Shown in pieces: positions 1 through 8,334 of a stretch of 40,092 bases of DNA (position 1 is the first letter of the stretch; every line of letters begins with the position of its first letter). The stretch lies in contig JAHQVJ010000190.1 of assembly GCA_019634415.1 (NCBI GenBank), forward strand, positions 1-40,092. The letters run 5' to 3'. The position numbers and the translations under genes are program-made. The notes under the pieces are model-generated. The model was not told the DNA's origin, did not search any database, and was given only the letters and a program-made list of their open reading frames with translations. Source of the DNA: Myxococcales bacterium (GTDB lineage: Bacteria > Myxococcota_A > UBA796 > GCA-2862545).

Positions 1-294
1 GACCTCGGGCGTCTGCCCGCGATGGCCACCACAGTCGATGCTACTCACCTGGCAGGCTGCCACCCGAGGACTGACGGATATTCGGTCGTGAGCGTCGGGG
101 ATCTACGCCACTGTGCTGGATCGGCTTCGCAGCACCCGACGTCCTGACGAGCGCCGCCAGGCCCTGTCGGAGGCCGTGGACGAGATGCAGGGCCAGCTAC
201 GCGAGGTCCTCACGAGCCGTGACGGGGAGCCTGAGGAGTGAGGCCGCCACTACCCGGCTCTCGACAGGTCGACGGCACGTTAGGCAGTGGAGAC
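1..294. other. No convincing gene; possible gene tail at 92-241
   Basis: I see no complete gene here. On the + strand an open stretch from about 92 to the TGA at 239-241 reads as a charged, helical-looking tail (LRSTRRPDERRQALSEAVDE and onward, ending GEPEE). A GTG at 88 lies in a neighbouring frame, so a one-base shift would join it to this tail as a protein of roughly 50 residues. It could be a small gene with a frameshift, a decayed fragment, or chance. No promoter, repeat or RNA was recognised. Confidence 0.25.
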
Positions 295-628
295 ATGTCC
301 GAGCCGCCCACAGAGCAAGAGGTTCTGGCGTTGGCAGCCTTCGCCCGCCGCCGCACCTACGTCGTCTTCGTCGACGGAGCGCCGTGTGTCGACCTGATCG
401 GTCCTTGGGGCCAGAGAGTCATGCGCTTCCGCGTAGGCCCTGCCAGAGGAGCCTCCTGGAACAGCGTAGACCTGCAACACGTTGCACACCCAGGGCTCTG
501 CGGGTCGGGTGAACGAGGTGACGGCTTCCGGTGAGGTGGTGTGGCGGCTGGACTTCGCGTCCGAGCGGTTGATGGGTCGCTCGACCTGGATCGAGGATCT
601 GTACGACCTGGTGCCCGTTCCCGAGTAG
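295..628 (+). pseudogene. Frameshifted arylsulfotransferase-like C-terminal remnant
   Basis: Two overlapping frames together resemble the C-terminal blades of the arylsulfotransferase (ASST, PF05935-type) propeller family. The first frame opens at ATG 295, includes TYVVFVDGAP and SWNSVDL, then leaves the family pattern near 470. The next frame resumes with NTLHTQGSAGRVNEV, GEVVWRLDF and WIEDLYDLV and stops at the TAG at 626-628. The intact ASST-like protein at 16675-18195 has the matching order LPSGRVLVTQAHPEC, then SVEVDRESDEVVWRHRF. The junction looks like a small deletion where a GN or SG turn is expected. There is no N-terminal propeller, so this is read as a broken remnant. A sequencing error could explain the frameshift but not the missing N-terminus. 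Confidence 0.5.
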
Positions 629-712
629 GGCGTCGATCCCGCGTCGGACGAGTCGGCCAGGCGCCAAGACGTGGAGAGGTCCGTCGACGCCTCGACTCTC
701 TCGCCGCTGCGC

Positions 713-1186
713 CTACAGACCAGAGTTCTCGGTGAACTCGAAGGTCCGCGCCTCGGTGAACGCGCAGTTCTGGTCGATCCAGGTTGCCAGACCGAACATG
801 GGTGGCGACCCTTCGCAGGCACCCAGGGTGTAGGTGACCAGCTCGTTGCGCCAGAGCCCGTCGGCGACCAGGATGGTCCACTCGAAGTCGTACCCGACCT
901 GGTTGCCCCAGTACAACCGCGACGTTCGGTTGAGTGCAGCGTCGTCGGCATCGAAGACCAAGGCGGCCTCGGTGTCTCTGAACGATGTGTATGGAATGGC
1001 GTCGTCGCACCCCACGCTGGGGGCCACCCAGGCGCACCACACGATGGTGTCAGCCACGATCCCGTTGGGGTCCGACCAGCTGGGGGCACCGTGAGAGAAA
1101 TCCAGCGTGACCTCACCAAGAGTAGGTGGAAACAACGCGTAGGATGGCTTGACGGGGGGGCGACGACTCCCTATGCCTTTCACCAC
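713..1186 (-). CDS. Small hypothetical protein with four cysteines
   Basis: Not recognised. The frame stays open to 1240, but that would run into the rtcB start, so a GTG at 1186 (157 aa), preceded by AAGG, is the more likely start; this is uncertain. The product is acidic, aromatic-rich and has four Cys (in VWCAW, GCDD, LGACEG and QNCAF), the composition of a secreted disulfide-bonded domain. No signal peptide is visible, however, so the N-terminus may be missing or the start misplaced. Its 5' end lies in the leader of rtcB on the other strand. Alternating frames over the same DNA lack this composition and look like shadows. Confidence 0.45.
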   Translation of the reverse strand: MVKGIGSRRPPVKPSYALFPPTLGEVTLDFSHGAPSWSDPNGIVADTIVWCAWVAPSVGCDDAIPYTSFRDTEAALVFDADDAALNRTSRLYWGNQVGYDFEWTILVADGLWRNELVTYTLGACEGSPPMFGLATWIDQNCAFTEARTFEFTENSGL

Positions 1187-1238
1187 GAGCCTTCGTGTTG
1201 CCGCGGCTGCTGACCCGCACACCAACCCGAGGGATTCC

Positions 1239-2690
1239 ATGCAGCCCCAGCTGAAGCGGCTCCTGCGCGCACTCGCGCGCGAGGGCCTGGACGTGTCCTA
1301 CGACGGCACTGCCTACTCCGTGCGCCTCCGCGACGCGCCCCACGCGCCTGCTGCCGAGGTGCTCCTTCCCCCCAACTTGAAGCTCGAGGCCAAGGCCGCG
1401 CGACAGCTCGCCTCGCTCGCCAGTGTGCGCCACCCCGCTGGCGGGCGCGTGCGCCGGTGCTGCGCCACCCCCGACGTGCACCCCGGCGACTCCGGCATCG
1501 CCATCGGCTCGGTGGTGCAGACCGAGGATCTGCTGATCCCACAGGCCGTGGGCTCGGACATCAACTGTGGCATGCGACTGCACACCACGGAGCTGACGGT
1601 GGACCAGTACCTGGGTCGCAAGGCGGACCTGGTGGGTCGTGCGAAGGGCGACTACCTGCTCGGAACGCGGGACGTGGCGATGTCTGCCGCCGCCATGCAG
1701 GCGATGTTCGCGGGCGGCATCGGCCCGTGGGTCGCCTCGATGCGGCGCGAGGCTCACGGCTCGCTGTGCCACGCCGACCTCGATCAGATCGAGCGGGAGG
1801 CCGTGCAGCGCGTGGCCGAGGCAGGCGGCCGTGCAGGTGATCCCGCGCTCGCACCGCAGACGCTGGTGCCGGATGGCGGGGTGGTTCGCGACGACGGACT
1901 GGGCACCATCGGGCGGGGCAACCACTTCGTGGAGCTGCAGGCCGTGCGCGAGATCCGGCACGGTGGCTGGGCCCACGCCTGGGGGATCCGCCCTGGTCAG
2001 CTGGCCTTCATGATCCACTCGGGCTCTCGCAAGGTCGGCAAGGCCATCGGCACGGAGCAGTGGCGCCGTGCGCGCGAGGCCTGGCCCGACGGACAGCCCT
2101 ACCCGCGCGATCGCATCTTCGCCGTGCACCGCAGCCATCCACTGTACGACGGCTACCTGCGCGCCGAGGCCACGGCGGCGAACTACGGGTTCGTGAACCG
2201 CGCGGTGCTAGCGGAGCTGCTGCGCCTGCGGCTGCGCGAGGTGTTCGGCGATCTGGAGGCACCGCTGTTGGCGGATCTGCCCCACAACCTGTCGACCTTC
2301 GAGATGGGCGACGACGGGGTACGGCGCTGGGTGTGCCGCAAGGGAGCCTGCGCGGCTCACGCCGATCAGCCCGTGGTGATCCCGGGCTCCATGGGCACGT
2401 CGTCCTACGTGCTGGTGGGACGCGGAGCGCCGCGGTGTCTGAGCTCGGCCTCCCACGGTGCCGGTCGCAGTCGCTCGCGCGGTGCGATGGGCCGGACCCT
2501 GCGCGACGCCTCCCATCGGCAGGCGCTGGGGTTGGACGGCGTCGACTGCGTGACCCTGCGCGAAGAGCGCCTGATCCAGGAGGCCCCCGCGGCCTACAAG
2601 CCGATCCACGACGTGGTGGACGCGCAGGTGCGGGCGGGGGTCGTGGACGTGGTGGCCGTGCTCGAACCCCTGGTCACGTTCAAGGCTTGA
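1239..2690 (+). CDS. rtcB: RNA-splicing ligase RtcB
   Basis: RtcB joins RNA ends carrying a 2',3'-cyclic phosphate or 3'-phosphate to a 5'-OH, using GTP and Mn2+, in the cytoplasm. The 483-residue product has the family's metal and catalytic residues: PDVHPGD (His81), DINCGMR (Asp107, Cys110), GRGNHF (His229), MIHSGSR (His260), LPHN (His349) and SHGAGRSRSRGAM, whose His406 fits the guanylylated histidine. ATG 1239 is chosen because GAGG lies just upstream and homologous sequence begins there; the frame is open from 1149 but that extension is low-complexity. Length is near the upper end for the family. No RtcA cyclase or archease is in view. The M16 peptidase starts 22 nt downstream and may be cotranscribed. 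Confidence 0.96.
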   Translation: MQPQLKRLLRALAREGLDVSYDGTAYSVRLRDAPHAPAAEVLLPPNLKLEAKAARQLASLASVRHPAGGRVRRCCATPDVHPGDSGIAIGSVVQTEDLLIPQAVGSDINCGMRLHTTELTVDQYLGRKADLVGRAKGDYLLGTRDVAMSAAAMQAMFAGGIGPWVASMRREAHGSLCHADLDQIEREAVQRVAEAGGRAGDPALAPQTLVPDGGVVRDDGLGTIGRGNHFVELQAVREIRHGGWAHAWGIRPGQLAFMIHSGSRKVGKAIGTEQWRRAREAWPDGQPYPRDRIFAVHRSHPLYDGYLRAEATAANYGFVNRAVLAELLRLRLREVFGDLEAPLLADLPHNLSTFEMGDDGVRRWVCRKGACAAHADQPVVIPGSMGTSSYVLVGRGAPRCLSSASHGAGRSRSRGAMGRTLRDASHRQALGLDGVDCVTLREERLIQEAPAAYKPIHDVVDAQVRAGVVDVVAVLEPLVTFKA

Positions 2691-2712
2691 TAGAGTTCCA
2701 TGGTCCTGGGGT

Positions 2713-5253
2713 ATGCGGATGTTGGTATGGTTGGTTGCTGGGGCGATGGCTGCCCCGGAGCTGTGGGTGGCTCCGGACGGGATGCGAGTGCTCATCGATG
2801 CGGAGCCGTCCGACTCCCTCGTCTCCATGGCCCGTCTGGTGGACGTGGGGTCGGGGCAGCCCGACGGAGCGCTGGCTCACCTCGCGGAACACCTGTGGTA
2901 TCGAGCGCCGGCAAACAGCAGTACCGTCCGACACCTCCTCGACGGCGCGGGTTGTGCCCGGAACGCGGCCACCTACCACGACGTCACCGTGTTCTACGAG
3001 ACCTGTCCCGAGGCGGCTCTGCCGCTGCTACTCCAGCTGACGGACGAGCTGTTCGAGCAGGGGGTGAGCGGGGTGACGGAGGCGTCGCTGGCGCTCGAGC
3101 GCTCCATCATCGGACGAGAGGAGGTGGAGGACGTCGCGAGCGGCACCTTGGCTGCGCGGGCGCTCTGGCGCCTGATGACGGACGGGCAGGATGCACCCGA
3201 CGAGGTTGCGGCGAGCATGCAGCGCATGGTGCTGTGGACCCGCACCCACTGGCGCCGTGAGCGAGCGACGCTGGTCTTGAGCGGGGCCGTCGACGTGCCC
3301 ACCGTGGTGCGCCGCTGGTCGCTGGAGCGGCTGGACAACGAGGGTAGGGGGGCCTCGGAGCAGGAGGGCCTCTCCGCGGAGGAGGGACCGTCAACGGGTC
3401 GACAGGTGGAGATCCTGTCGCCCGGAGGCCCCGTGGTGATGGCGGGATGGCCGATGCCGGGCTGGGACGTGCAGTCCGTGGAGGCGATCGAGCGACTGGC
3501 CTCGCAAGGCCTGTTTCGAGGTTTGTGGGAGCAGCCCGGCTACCGCGTCAGCAGCTGTTCGGCGGTGGAGGTGACGGCCGGTCTGTCGGCGTTGGTGTGT
3601 CACGTCGTGGTGGGATCCGAGGCGGCGCTCGAGGGGCTGCCGCAGCGAATCGGACGCGCGATGCAGAGCGCGCTGTCCGCCACGCGAGGCCGTTCGAACC
3701 GACCTGTGGTCGCCGAGGCGCTGGCGGCGGCCCCCGCGCGCATCGCTTGGGAACGGCATCGGCACGCGTCTCGCGCCTCCGTGTCGGTGGCTCGGAGGGT
3801 GCACGCCGGCCTGCCCCCGGTGCAGACCTCGGAGCCGTCGCTGGAGCCGCGTGACCTGCTGGTGGCTGCTCGCGCGCTGATCACCGCACAGCGGCAGCAC
3901 AGCGTGGTCGTGCGACCTGTGCCCCTCGTCGACGCGGTGACCCTCCATGCCGCCGTGGACGCGGCACCCAGCTCGGCCCCCGCACGGGTGGGCACCGCGG
4001 GACTCGTGGTGGCCGAGCGTCGGCTCCACAACGGGATCCCCCTGGTGGTCGCGACGCTCCCGGATGCCGGAACGACGGCCGTGAGCCTGGTGGTGGGCGG
4101 AGGCACGCAGCTTTCGCCCTACGGCGTGGTGGACTACGCCGAGCGTTGGTCCTACACCCCCGAGGGGCCAGGCGACCGGGCGCTCGTGTCCTCCACCCGC
4201 ATCCTGTCGGATGCGGTGGTGCACCGATGGGTCGGCTCGACGGATGGACTCCCGGCGATCCTGGATGCCGTGAAGCGGACGGTCAGGCAGCGGCGAGCTG
4301 CGCGGTGGTCGGGGATCTTCCAGCTCGCCGAGCTGCAGAAGTTCGAGGTGCTAAGGCGGTGGCGATCCGCACGCTGGTGGGCCCGTCGGCTGCGGTGGAA
4401 TCGCGTGAACCCCGACCATCGGGTGCTCTTCGAGCTGGGACTCGAGGAGTTCCACTGGATGAAGTCGAGCCCGGTGCGTGCGGTGGAGCGCTACCTGACT
4501 CGGGCCTACCAGCCCGACAACCTCTCACTGATCGTGATCACGGAGGACGGAGCGGACGAGGTGGTCACCGCTGCGAAGGGGCTCGGTCGGTGGCCAGGGC
4601 ATGCCTCCGACGTCTCGGATCCTGCCCCACCCAGTGCCCCGAAGGAGTCTGCGGCGTTCGTGCTGCAGGGGCGACGTCCGTACTCCGAGGTCGCGGTGAC
4701 CTGTCCGCTTCCTGAGGCGGTGGATCCCGCAGTGGCCTCGGTGGCGAGGCGCGTCGTCCGCGAGGGGTTGTACGAGCGGCTCAGGGTGCAGCGGGGTCGG
4801 ATCTACACCCCGTCCGTCGTGCTGCGGCGCAGCCGCGGTGGCTCTGCCCAGCTCACCGCCCAGGTGGACGTGGGCTCCCTCGGGCTGGACACGGTGGTCG
4901 CGGAGGTGGGCCTGGCGCTGCAGCCCAGCGAAGACGCCGTGGGCCGCGCTGCGGCGCTGGAGGGGCACTTGCTGCTGCGCTCCCTGGGTACACCACCCGA
5001 TGCGCTCCGCGTGCTGGAGGAGCGGGTGCGTCTGCGGCTGTCGGTGACCGATGTGAGCGAGGCGCCAGGTCGCGTGGCTGGCGCGGATCCGAAAGCTGTG
5101 CTGGATGCGCTGGCCACGTGTGGTGCCAACCGCGCGTTGACGATCGTGGCCCCTTGGGGCGTGCAGGTCCCGGAGGACCTCGAGCGGGTGAACTGGCGGG
5201 CGGCGAGTGCCGAGTGGCTGGAGCGAGCCGGGGAAGCCGTACCCGAGGACTAG
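2713..5253 (+). CDS. Exported M16-family zinc metallopeptidase
   Basis: An 846-residue M16 (pitrilysin/insulinase-type) peptidase that probably degrades peptides in the periplasm or on the envelope. A short signal peptide (MRMLVWLVAGAMAAPE) is followed by the inverted zinc motif HLAEH at residues 56-60; a Glu at about 136-137 (SIIGREEVED) sits at the right distance to be the third ligand. A second M16-like half begins near residue 433 (RRLHNGIPLVVATLP) and lacks HxxEH: the equivalent site reads VVDYAERW. One active and one inactive half is the usual M16 plan. It follows rtcB by 22 nt. Its TAG stop overlaps the desaturase stop on the other strand in a shared CTAG. Confidence 0.88.
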   Translation: MRMLVWLVAGAMAAPELWVAPDGMRVLIDAEPSDSLVSMARLVDVGSGQPDGALAHLAEHLWYRAPANSSTVRHLLDGAGCARNAATYHDVTVFYETCPEAALPLLLQLTDELFEQGVSGVTEASLALERSIIGREEVEDVASGTLAARALWRLMTDGQDAPDEVAASMQRMVLWTRTHWRRERATLVLSGAVDVPTVVRRWSLERLDNEGRGASEQEGLSAEEGPSTGRQVEILSPGGPVVMAGWPMPGWDVQSVEAIERLASQGLFRGLWEQPGYRVSSCSAVEVTAGLSALVCHVVVGSEAALEGLPQRIGRAMQSALSATRGRSNRPVVAEALAAAPARIAWERHRHASRASVSVARRVHAGLPPVQTSEPSLEPRDLLVAARALITAQRQHSVVVRPVPLVDAVTLHAAVDAAPSSAPARVGTAGLVVAERRLHNGIPLVVATLPDAGTTAVSLVVGGGTQLSPYGVVDYAERWSYTPEGPGDRALVSSTRILSDAVVHRWVGSTDGLPAILDAVKRTVRQRRAARWSGIFQLAELQKFEVLRRWRSARWWARRLRWNRVNPDHRVLFELGLEEFHWMKSSPVRAVERYLTRAYQPDNLSLIVITEDGADEVVTAAKGLGRWPGHASDVSDPAPPSAPKESAAFVLQGRRPYSEVAVTCPLPEAVDPAVASVARRVVREGLYERLRVQRGRIYTPSVVLRRSRGGSAQLTAQVDVGSLGLDTVVAEVGLALQPSEDAVGRAAALEGHLLLRSLGTPPDALRVLEERVRLRLSVTDVSEAPGRVAGADPKAVLDALATCGANRALTIVAPWGVQVPEDLERVNWRAASAEWLERAGEAVPED

Positions 5254-6308
5254 CGGATCATCGAGGCGTCTCCCACGGCGATGGCGATGGTCTTGCGTAG
5301 ACGCACCCACACCGACTCCTGCACGTAGGGCACGCCGTGCTTGGCGCAGAGCTGCTCCACGACCGGCTGGATCTCGGCGTACTGCCGCATGGGCAGGTCG
5401 GGGAACAGGTGGTGCTCGATCTGGTAGTTGAGCCAGCCGTGCAGAAAGTCGTTGAGGTCGCCGCCGGTGGCGAAGTTCGTGGAGCCCACCACCTGGCGTC
5501 GGTAGAACTCGGCCTTGTCGTGCATGGGCTCGTCGAAGCGGTGCAGGTCTTCCCCTGCATGGTTCGTCACGATCACCACGAAGCTGTGCACGTTGGTGAT
5601 GAGCTCGGCCAGCACGGTGTTGAGCCAGACCGACAGCACCGCCCAGGCACCCAGGGGAGCGAACAGCAACGGCAGCAGTGCGAAGCGGATCGCGAGCACG
5701 GGGAGCAGGCAGCGGATCCACAGCTCGTGCCGACCGAACATGCCGAGCAGGGTGTGGGGTAGGTCGAGCTTTGCGCGCAGCGTGTTCGGCGCGTAGTACG
5801 ACCACTTCCAGGTGAGCATGAAGAAGGCCACCACCGCCAGGCGTGCCGGCCGGGGCAGCGACGACGTCCGCAGCCACGCCAGGTTGTGCTCCACCAGGTC
5901 GGGATCGGCGGTCTCGCCCAGCCGGTAGTGGTGCAGCAGATCGTGCTCGTGGTGCCACGCCTCGGGATCGATCCAGTCGAGCCAGTCCACCGCGCGGCGC
6001 CACCCCTTGGCGAACCTCAGGCTCGTCTGCTCGGGCGCTGCGCCCGGGACACGGTCGTAGCCGCGGTGGGAGGTGTGGTGCCCGATCATGGCCCAGCGCG
6101 TGAAGATGCCCTGGGAGATCAGCGCCGCCGACAATGGGTTGGGGGCGATCCAGGCGGTGGCGTAGCCCAGCACGCTGCACAGCCGACCCCATCGCTCGAT
6201 CTTGGTGCGATGGTGAAGGTCGTCGGCTCCGAGGCGGGAGCGCACGGTGTGCTTCAGCGCGTCCAGCTCGGCGGTGAAGGCGTCACGGTCGAGGGCGATG
6301 GCGGTCAT
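5250..6308 (-). CDS. Membrane fatty-acid desaturase
   Basis: A 352-residue integral-membrane di-iron desaturase that would introduce a double bond into a lipid acyl chain using O2 and an electron donor. The three histidine clusters are present: HHTSH at 77-81, HHEHDLLHH at 119-127 and QIEHH at 296-300, the last in the QxxHH form typical of front-end and acyl-lipid desaturases. Hydrophobic stretches lie at about 44-72, 155-172 and 196-248. It is the third gene of a minus-strand run after an AraC-type regulator and a membrane protein (30 nt gap), suggesting regulated membrane-lipid remodelling. No cytochrome b5 domain is fused to it. Substrate and regiospecificity cannot be read from the sequence. 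Confidence 0.92.
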   Translation of the reverse strand: MTAIALDRDAFTAELDALKHTVRSRLGADDLHHRTKIERWGRLCSVLGYATAWIAPNPLSAALISQGIFTRWAMIGHHTSHRGYDRVPGAAPEQTSLRFAKGWRRAVDWLDWIDPEAWHHEHDLLHHYRLGETADPDLVEHNLAWLRTSSLPRPARLAVVAFFMLTWKWSYYAPNTLRAKLDLPHTLLGMFGRHELWIRCLLPVLAIRFALLPLLFAPLGAWAVLSVWLNTVLAELITNVHSFVVIVTNHAGEDLHRFDEPMHDKAEFYRRQVVGSTNFATGGDLNDFLHGWLNYQIEHHLFPDLPMRQYAEIQPVVEQLCAKHGVPYVQESVWVRLRKTIAIAVGDASMIR

Positions 6309-6338
6309 GGCTGCGGCCTAACGCGCCGGTGGAGCGCG

Positions 6339-7202
6339 CTAGACGGTGAACGGGCCCGAGCCGGGCTGCGAGGGGACGCTGGTGCGGTCGGCGACGAGCC
6401 GGACCAGCGGGATCAGCAGCAGCTGCGGGCTGGGGAGGACGAAGAGTCCACCCATGGCGAGGGTGTAGCCGAGGAACCGAGTCCCCTCGGCAGCCACGTC
6501 CATCGGGGCACCGCCGCCCGTCATGATGCCCTCGATGGCCTGGACCGAGCCGAGGCTCATGGCCAGACCTACCACCAGCCCGCAAGCCGAGGCCAGCAGC
6601 GGAATGGTCAGGATCTGGAGCCAGGCGACCTCTCCCACCGCATCGGACCACGAGGGGAAGCGCCGCGGGCCGAGCGGACGAAACCAGCCCACCACCAGCC
6701 CCAGCGCCACCATCGGTAGCGGAACCAGGGCGATGGCGGGAGCCGCACCGGTGAGCCATGCCACGAGACCCCACAGGCTGATCCCACCCACGGCGGCGAT
6801 CACCTGGAGCAGTCCCAGGCGACGCATGTTCGGCACGTCTCCGCGGAGGAGGCGCACGCCGTGACCCGCGGCGAGGGCGGCGCAGGTCCCGGCTACTGCG
6901 GCGGTCGCGAGCATGCCCACGCGCAGCGCGCCGTGATGAGGAACGTTGTCGCTGATCCGGGTGATGGCAGGCAGCACGGGCAGCGTGCCCAGGAATGCTC
7001 GCCCCCACAATAGGGTGGGCCACATCAGGCCGACGGGTGGAGGATCAACGGTGGGATTCCGGAACAGCGCGCGCCCCCCCAGCCCGCCGACTGCGCCTGC
7101 GACGATGCCCACACCCAGGGCGACCCAGAGACCGCCCAGCGTGGCCGCGAGCCCGTAGGCCACCGCGGACGCGAGCGCGGCTTGGCCCACCGTCCCCACC
7201 AC
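6339..7202 (-). CDS. Polytopic membrane protein of unknown function
   Basis: Not recognised. About 287 residues with six to eight hydrophobic segments (for example ALASAVAYGLAATLGGLWVA, LLQVIAAVGGISLWGLVAWL and LQILTIPLLASACGLVVGLA) and a short polar C-terminal tail. The frame is open to 7301, inside the upstream regulator gene; the start is placed at one of two consecutive GTG codons (7202 or 7199) because GGAGG lies about nine bases upstream and the preceding gene ends at 7237. It sits between an AraC-type regulator and a fatty-acid desaturase on the same strand, so a role in lipid or membrane homeostasis is plausible by context only. No catalytic motif was seen. Confidence 0.75.
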   Translation of the reverse strand: MVGTVGQAALASAVAYGLAATLGGLWVALGVGIVAGAVGGLGGRALFRNPTVDPPPVGLMWPTLLWGRAFLGTLPVLPAITRISDNVPHHGALRVGMLATAAVAGTCAALAAGHGVRLLRGDVPNMRRLGLLQVIAAVGGISLWGLVAWLTGAAPAIALVPLPMVALGLVVGWFRPLGPRRFPSWSDAVGEVAWLQILTIPLLASACGLVVGLAMSLGSVQAIEGIMTGGGAPMDVAAEGTRFLGYTLAMGGLFVLPSPQLLLIPLVRLVADRTSVPSQPGSGPFTV

Positions 7203-7236
7203 CCCATCGAGCCTCCGTCGAGCCCGATGATGCCAT

Positions 7237-8241
7237 CTACCGGTCGGATCCACCCGCTCGCCAGAGGCGCGGCGTGGTGCCCGTCCAGCGCTTGAACGCA
7301 CGGTGGAAGGCGCTCGGCTCCGAGAACCCGAGCGAGAAGGTCACCTCGCCGATGGAGGCGCCCTCCGTGAGGCGCTGTAGGGCCAGGGCGTGGCGGAGGT
7401 CGTCCACCACCTGCGCGAAGGTGGTGCCCTCGGTGGTCAAGCGACGCTGCAGGGTGCGGGTCGACATCCCCAGCAGACGAGCTGCGTCGGGGAGGGTGGG
7501 GGACGTGGGCAGCAGCGCGCGTACGGCGCTGCGGACCTCCTCCACGAGCCCGCCCGCCACCTTCAACCGTAGGAGCTGCTCGCTCAGCTGATCTTCGAAG
7601 AAGGCCGACAGATCGTGATCGGCTCGCTTCAGCGGTTGGTCCAGCAGATCCCGCTTGGTGACGAGCTCCGCCACTGGTCCGCCGTAGGACACGTCGTCGC
7701 CGAACAGGTCGCGGCGCAGGGAGGTCTGGGGGCAAGCCGGGCCGGGGAGGCGCACCCGCACGGGCTCCAACGGGGATCCCGTGAAGGAGGGGGCCAAGGC
7801 GACGAGCATCCCGACCGCTCCGGCCATCCGCGCGTGGAGCCCCTGCCGTGCGGCACAGGGCGAGCCGATGAACAGGTGCACACCTTCGTCGTCGACGATG
7901 GTGCGGTAGGTCAGATCGGTGGTGAAGGTGGGCATGTACGGGCAGACGCGAGCCAGGCTGCTCCGGACGTCGTCGGACGTGGCCGCCAGGAAGCCCAGGG
8001 GCCCCAGATCCGCGAACCGCTTCTGCGACCAGCCCGTCAGGAAGGCATCGGGGCCGCCCACCGCGAGCATGTGCTCGATCAAGGTGTGTATTCGGTCGGC
8101 CGGTATCCTCGCGTCCGAGTGCTCCAGCACCTCGTCCGTCACGCGAAGCTCCGACTGGGCGTACGTCTTGGTCATGCCGATGGTCACGGCATCGTCCAGG
8201 ACGTGCCGCGCCAGGGAGGTGGAGATGGTGGGTGGCGTCAC
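7237..8241 (-). CDS. AraC-family transcriptional regulator
   Basis: About 334 residues. The N-terminal two thirds resemble the ligand-binding domain seen in AraC proteins with an arabinose-binding-type fold (PF12625-like). The C-terminus is a typical AraC/XylS double helix-turn-helix: DAARLLGMSTRTLQRRL in the first helix pair and IGEVTFSLGFSEPSAFHRAF with KRWTGTTPRLWR in the second. The start is GTG 8241, with GAGGA eight bases upstream; the open frame reaches 8772, but that part is antisense to the kinase gene. A pair of GGTCAA hexamers with 21 bp periodicity lies just upstream and could be its own operator. The downstream membrane protein and desaturase genes are the probable regulon, transcribed in the same direction. 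Confidence 0.9.
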   Translation of the reverse strand: MTPPTISTSLARHVLDDAVTIGMTKTYAQSELRVTDEVLEHSDARIPADRIHTLIEHMLAVGGPDAFLTGWSQKRFADLGPLGFLAATSDDVRSSLARVCPYMPTFTTDLTYRTIVDDEGVHLFIGSPCAARQGLHARMAGAVGMLVALAPSFTGSPLEPVRVRLPGPACPQTSLRRDLFGDDVSYGGPVAELVTKRDLLDQPLKRADHDLSAFFEDQLSEQLLRLKVAGGLVEEVRSAVRALLPTSPTLPDAARLLGMSTRTLQRRLTTEGTTFAQVVDDLRHALALQRLTEGASIGEVTFSLGFSEPSAFHRAFKRWTGTTPRLWRAGGSDR

Positions 8242-8253
8242 GATGGCGTCCTC

Positions 8254-8280
8254 GGTCAACGAAGTGGCGCCGCGGGTCAA
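8254..8280. promoter_or_regulatory. Direct repeat GGTCAA spaced 21 bp, candidate AraC operator
   Basis: GGTCAA occurs at 8254-8259 and again at 8275-8280, exactly 21 bp apart, so both copies face the same side of the helix. AraC-family proteins commonly bind direct half-sites with this two-turn spacing. The pair is immediately upstream of the AraC-type start at 8241, where it could serve autoregulation. The sequence pattern is seen directly; the binding role is inferred. Confidence 0.4.
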
Positions 8281-8295
8281 TGAAGCCCGGCGGGT

Positions 8296-8310
8296 GGATG
8301 CATAGCATCC
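8296..8310. promoter_or_regulatory. Perfect inverted repeat between divergent genes
   Basis: GGATGC-ATA-GCATCC is a perfect palindrome with 6 bp arms and a 3 bp centre. It lies in the intergenic space between the AraC-type gene (start 8241, -) and the histidine kinase (start 8335, +). It is next to the GGTCAA direct repeats and could be an operator for a dimeric regulator. The arms are too short for a terminator. Confidence 0.35.
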
Positions 8311-8334
8311 AAGCAAGTTTTGTTGGGAGATATC

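Noticed and set aside
1149..1238. N-terminal extension of RtcB
   Set aside because: The extra 30 residues have no family similarity and ATG 1239 has its own ribosome site.
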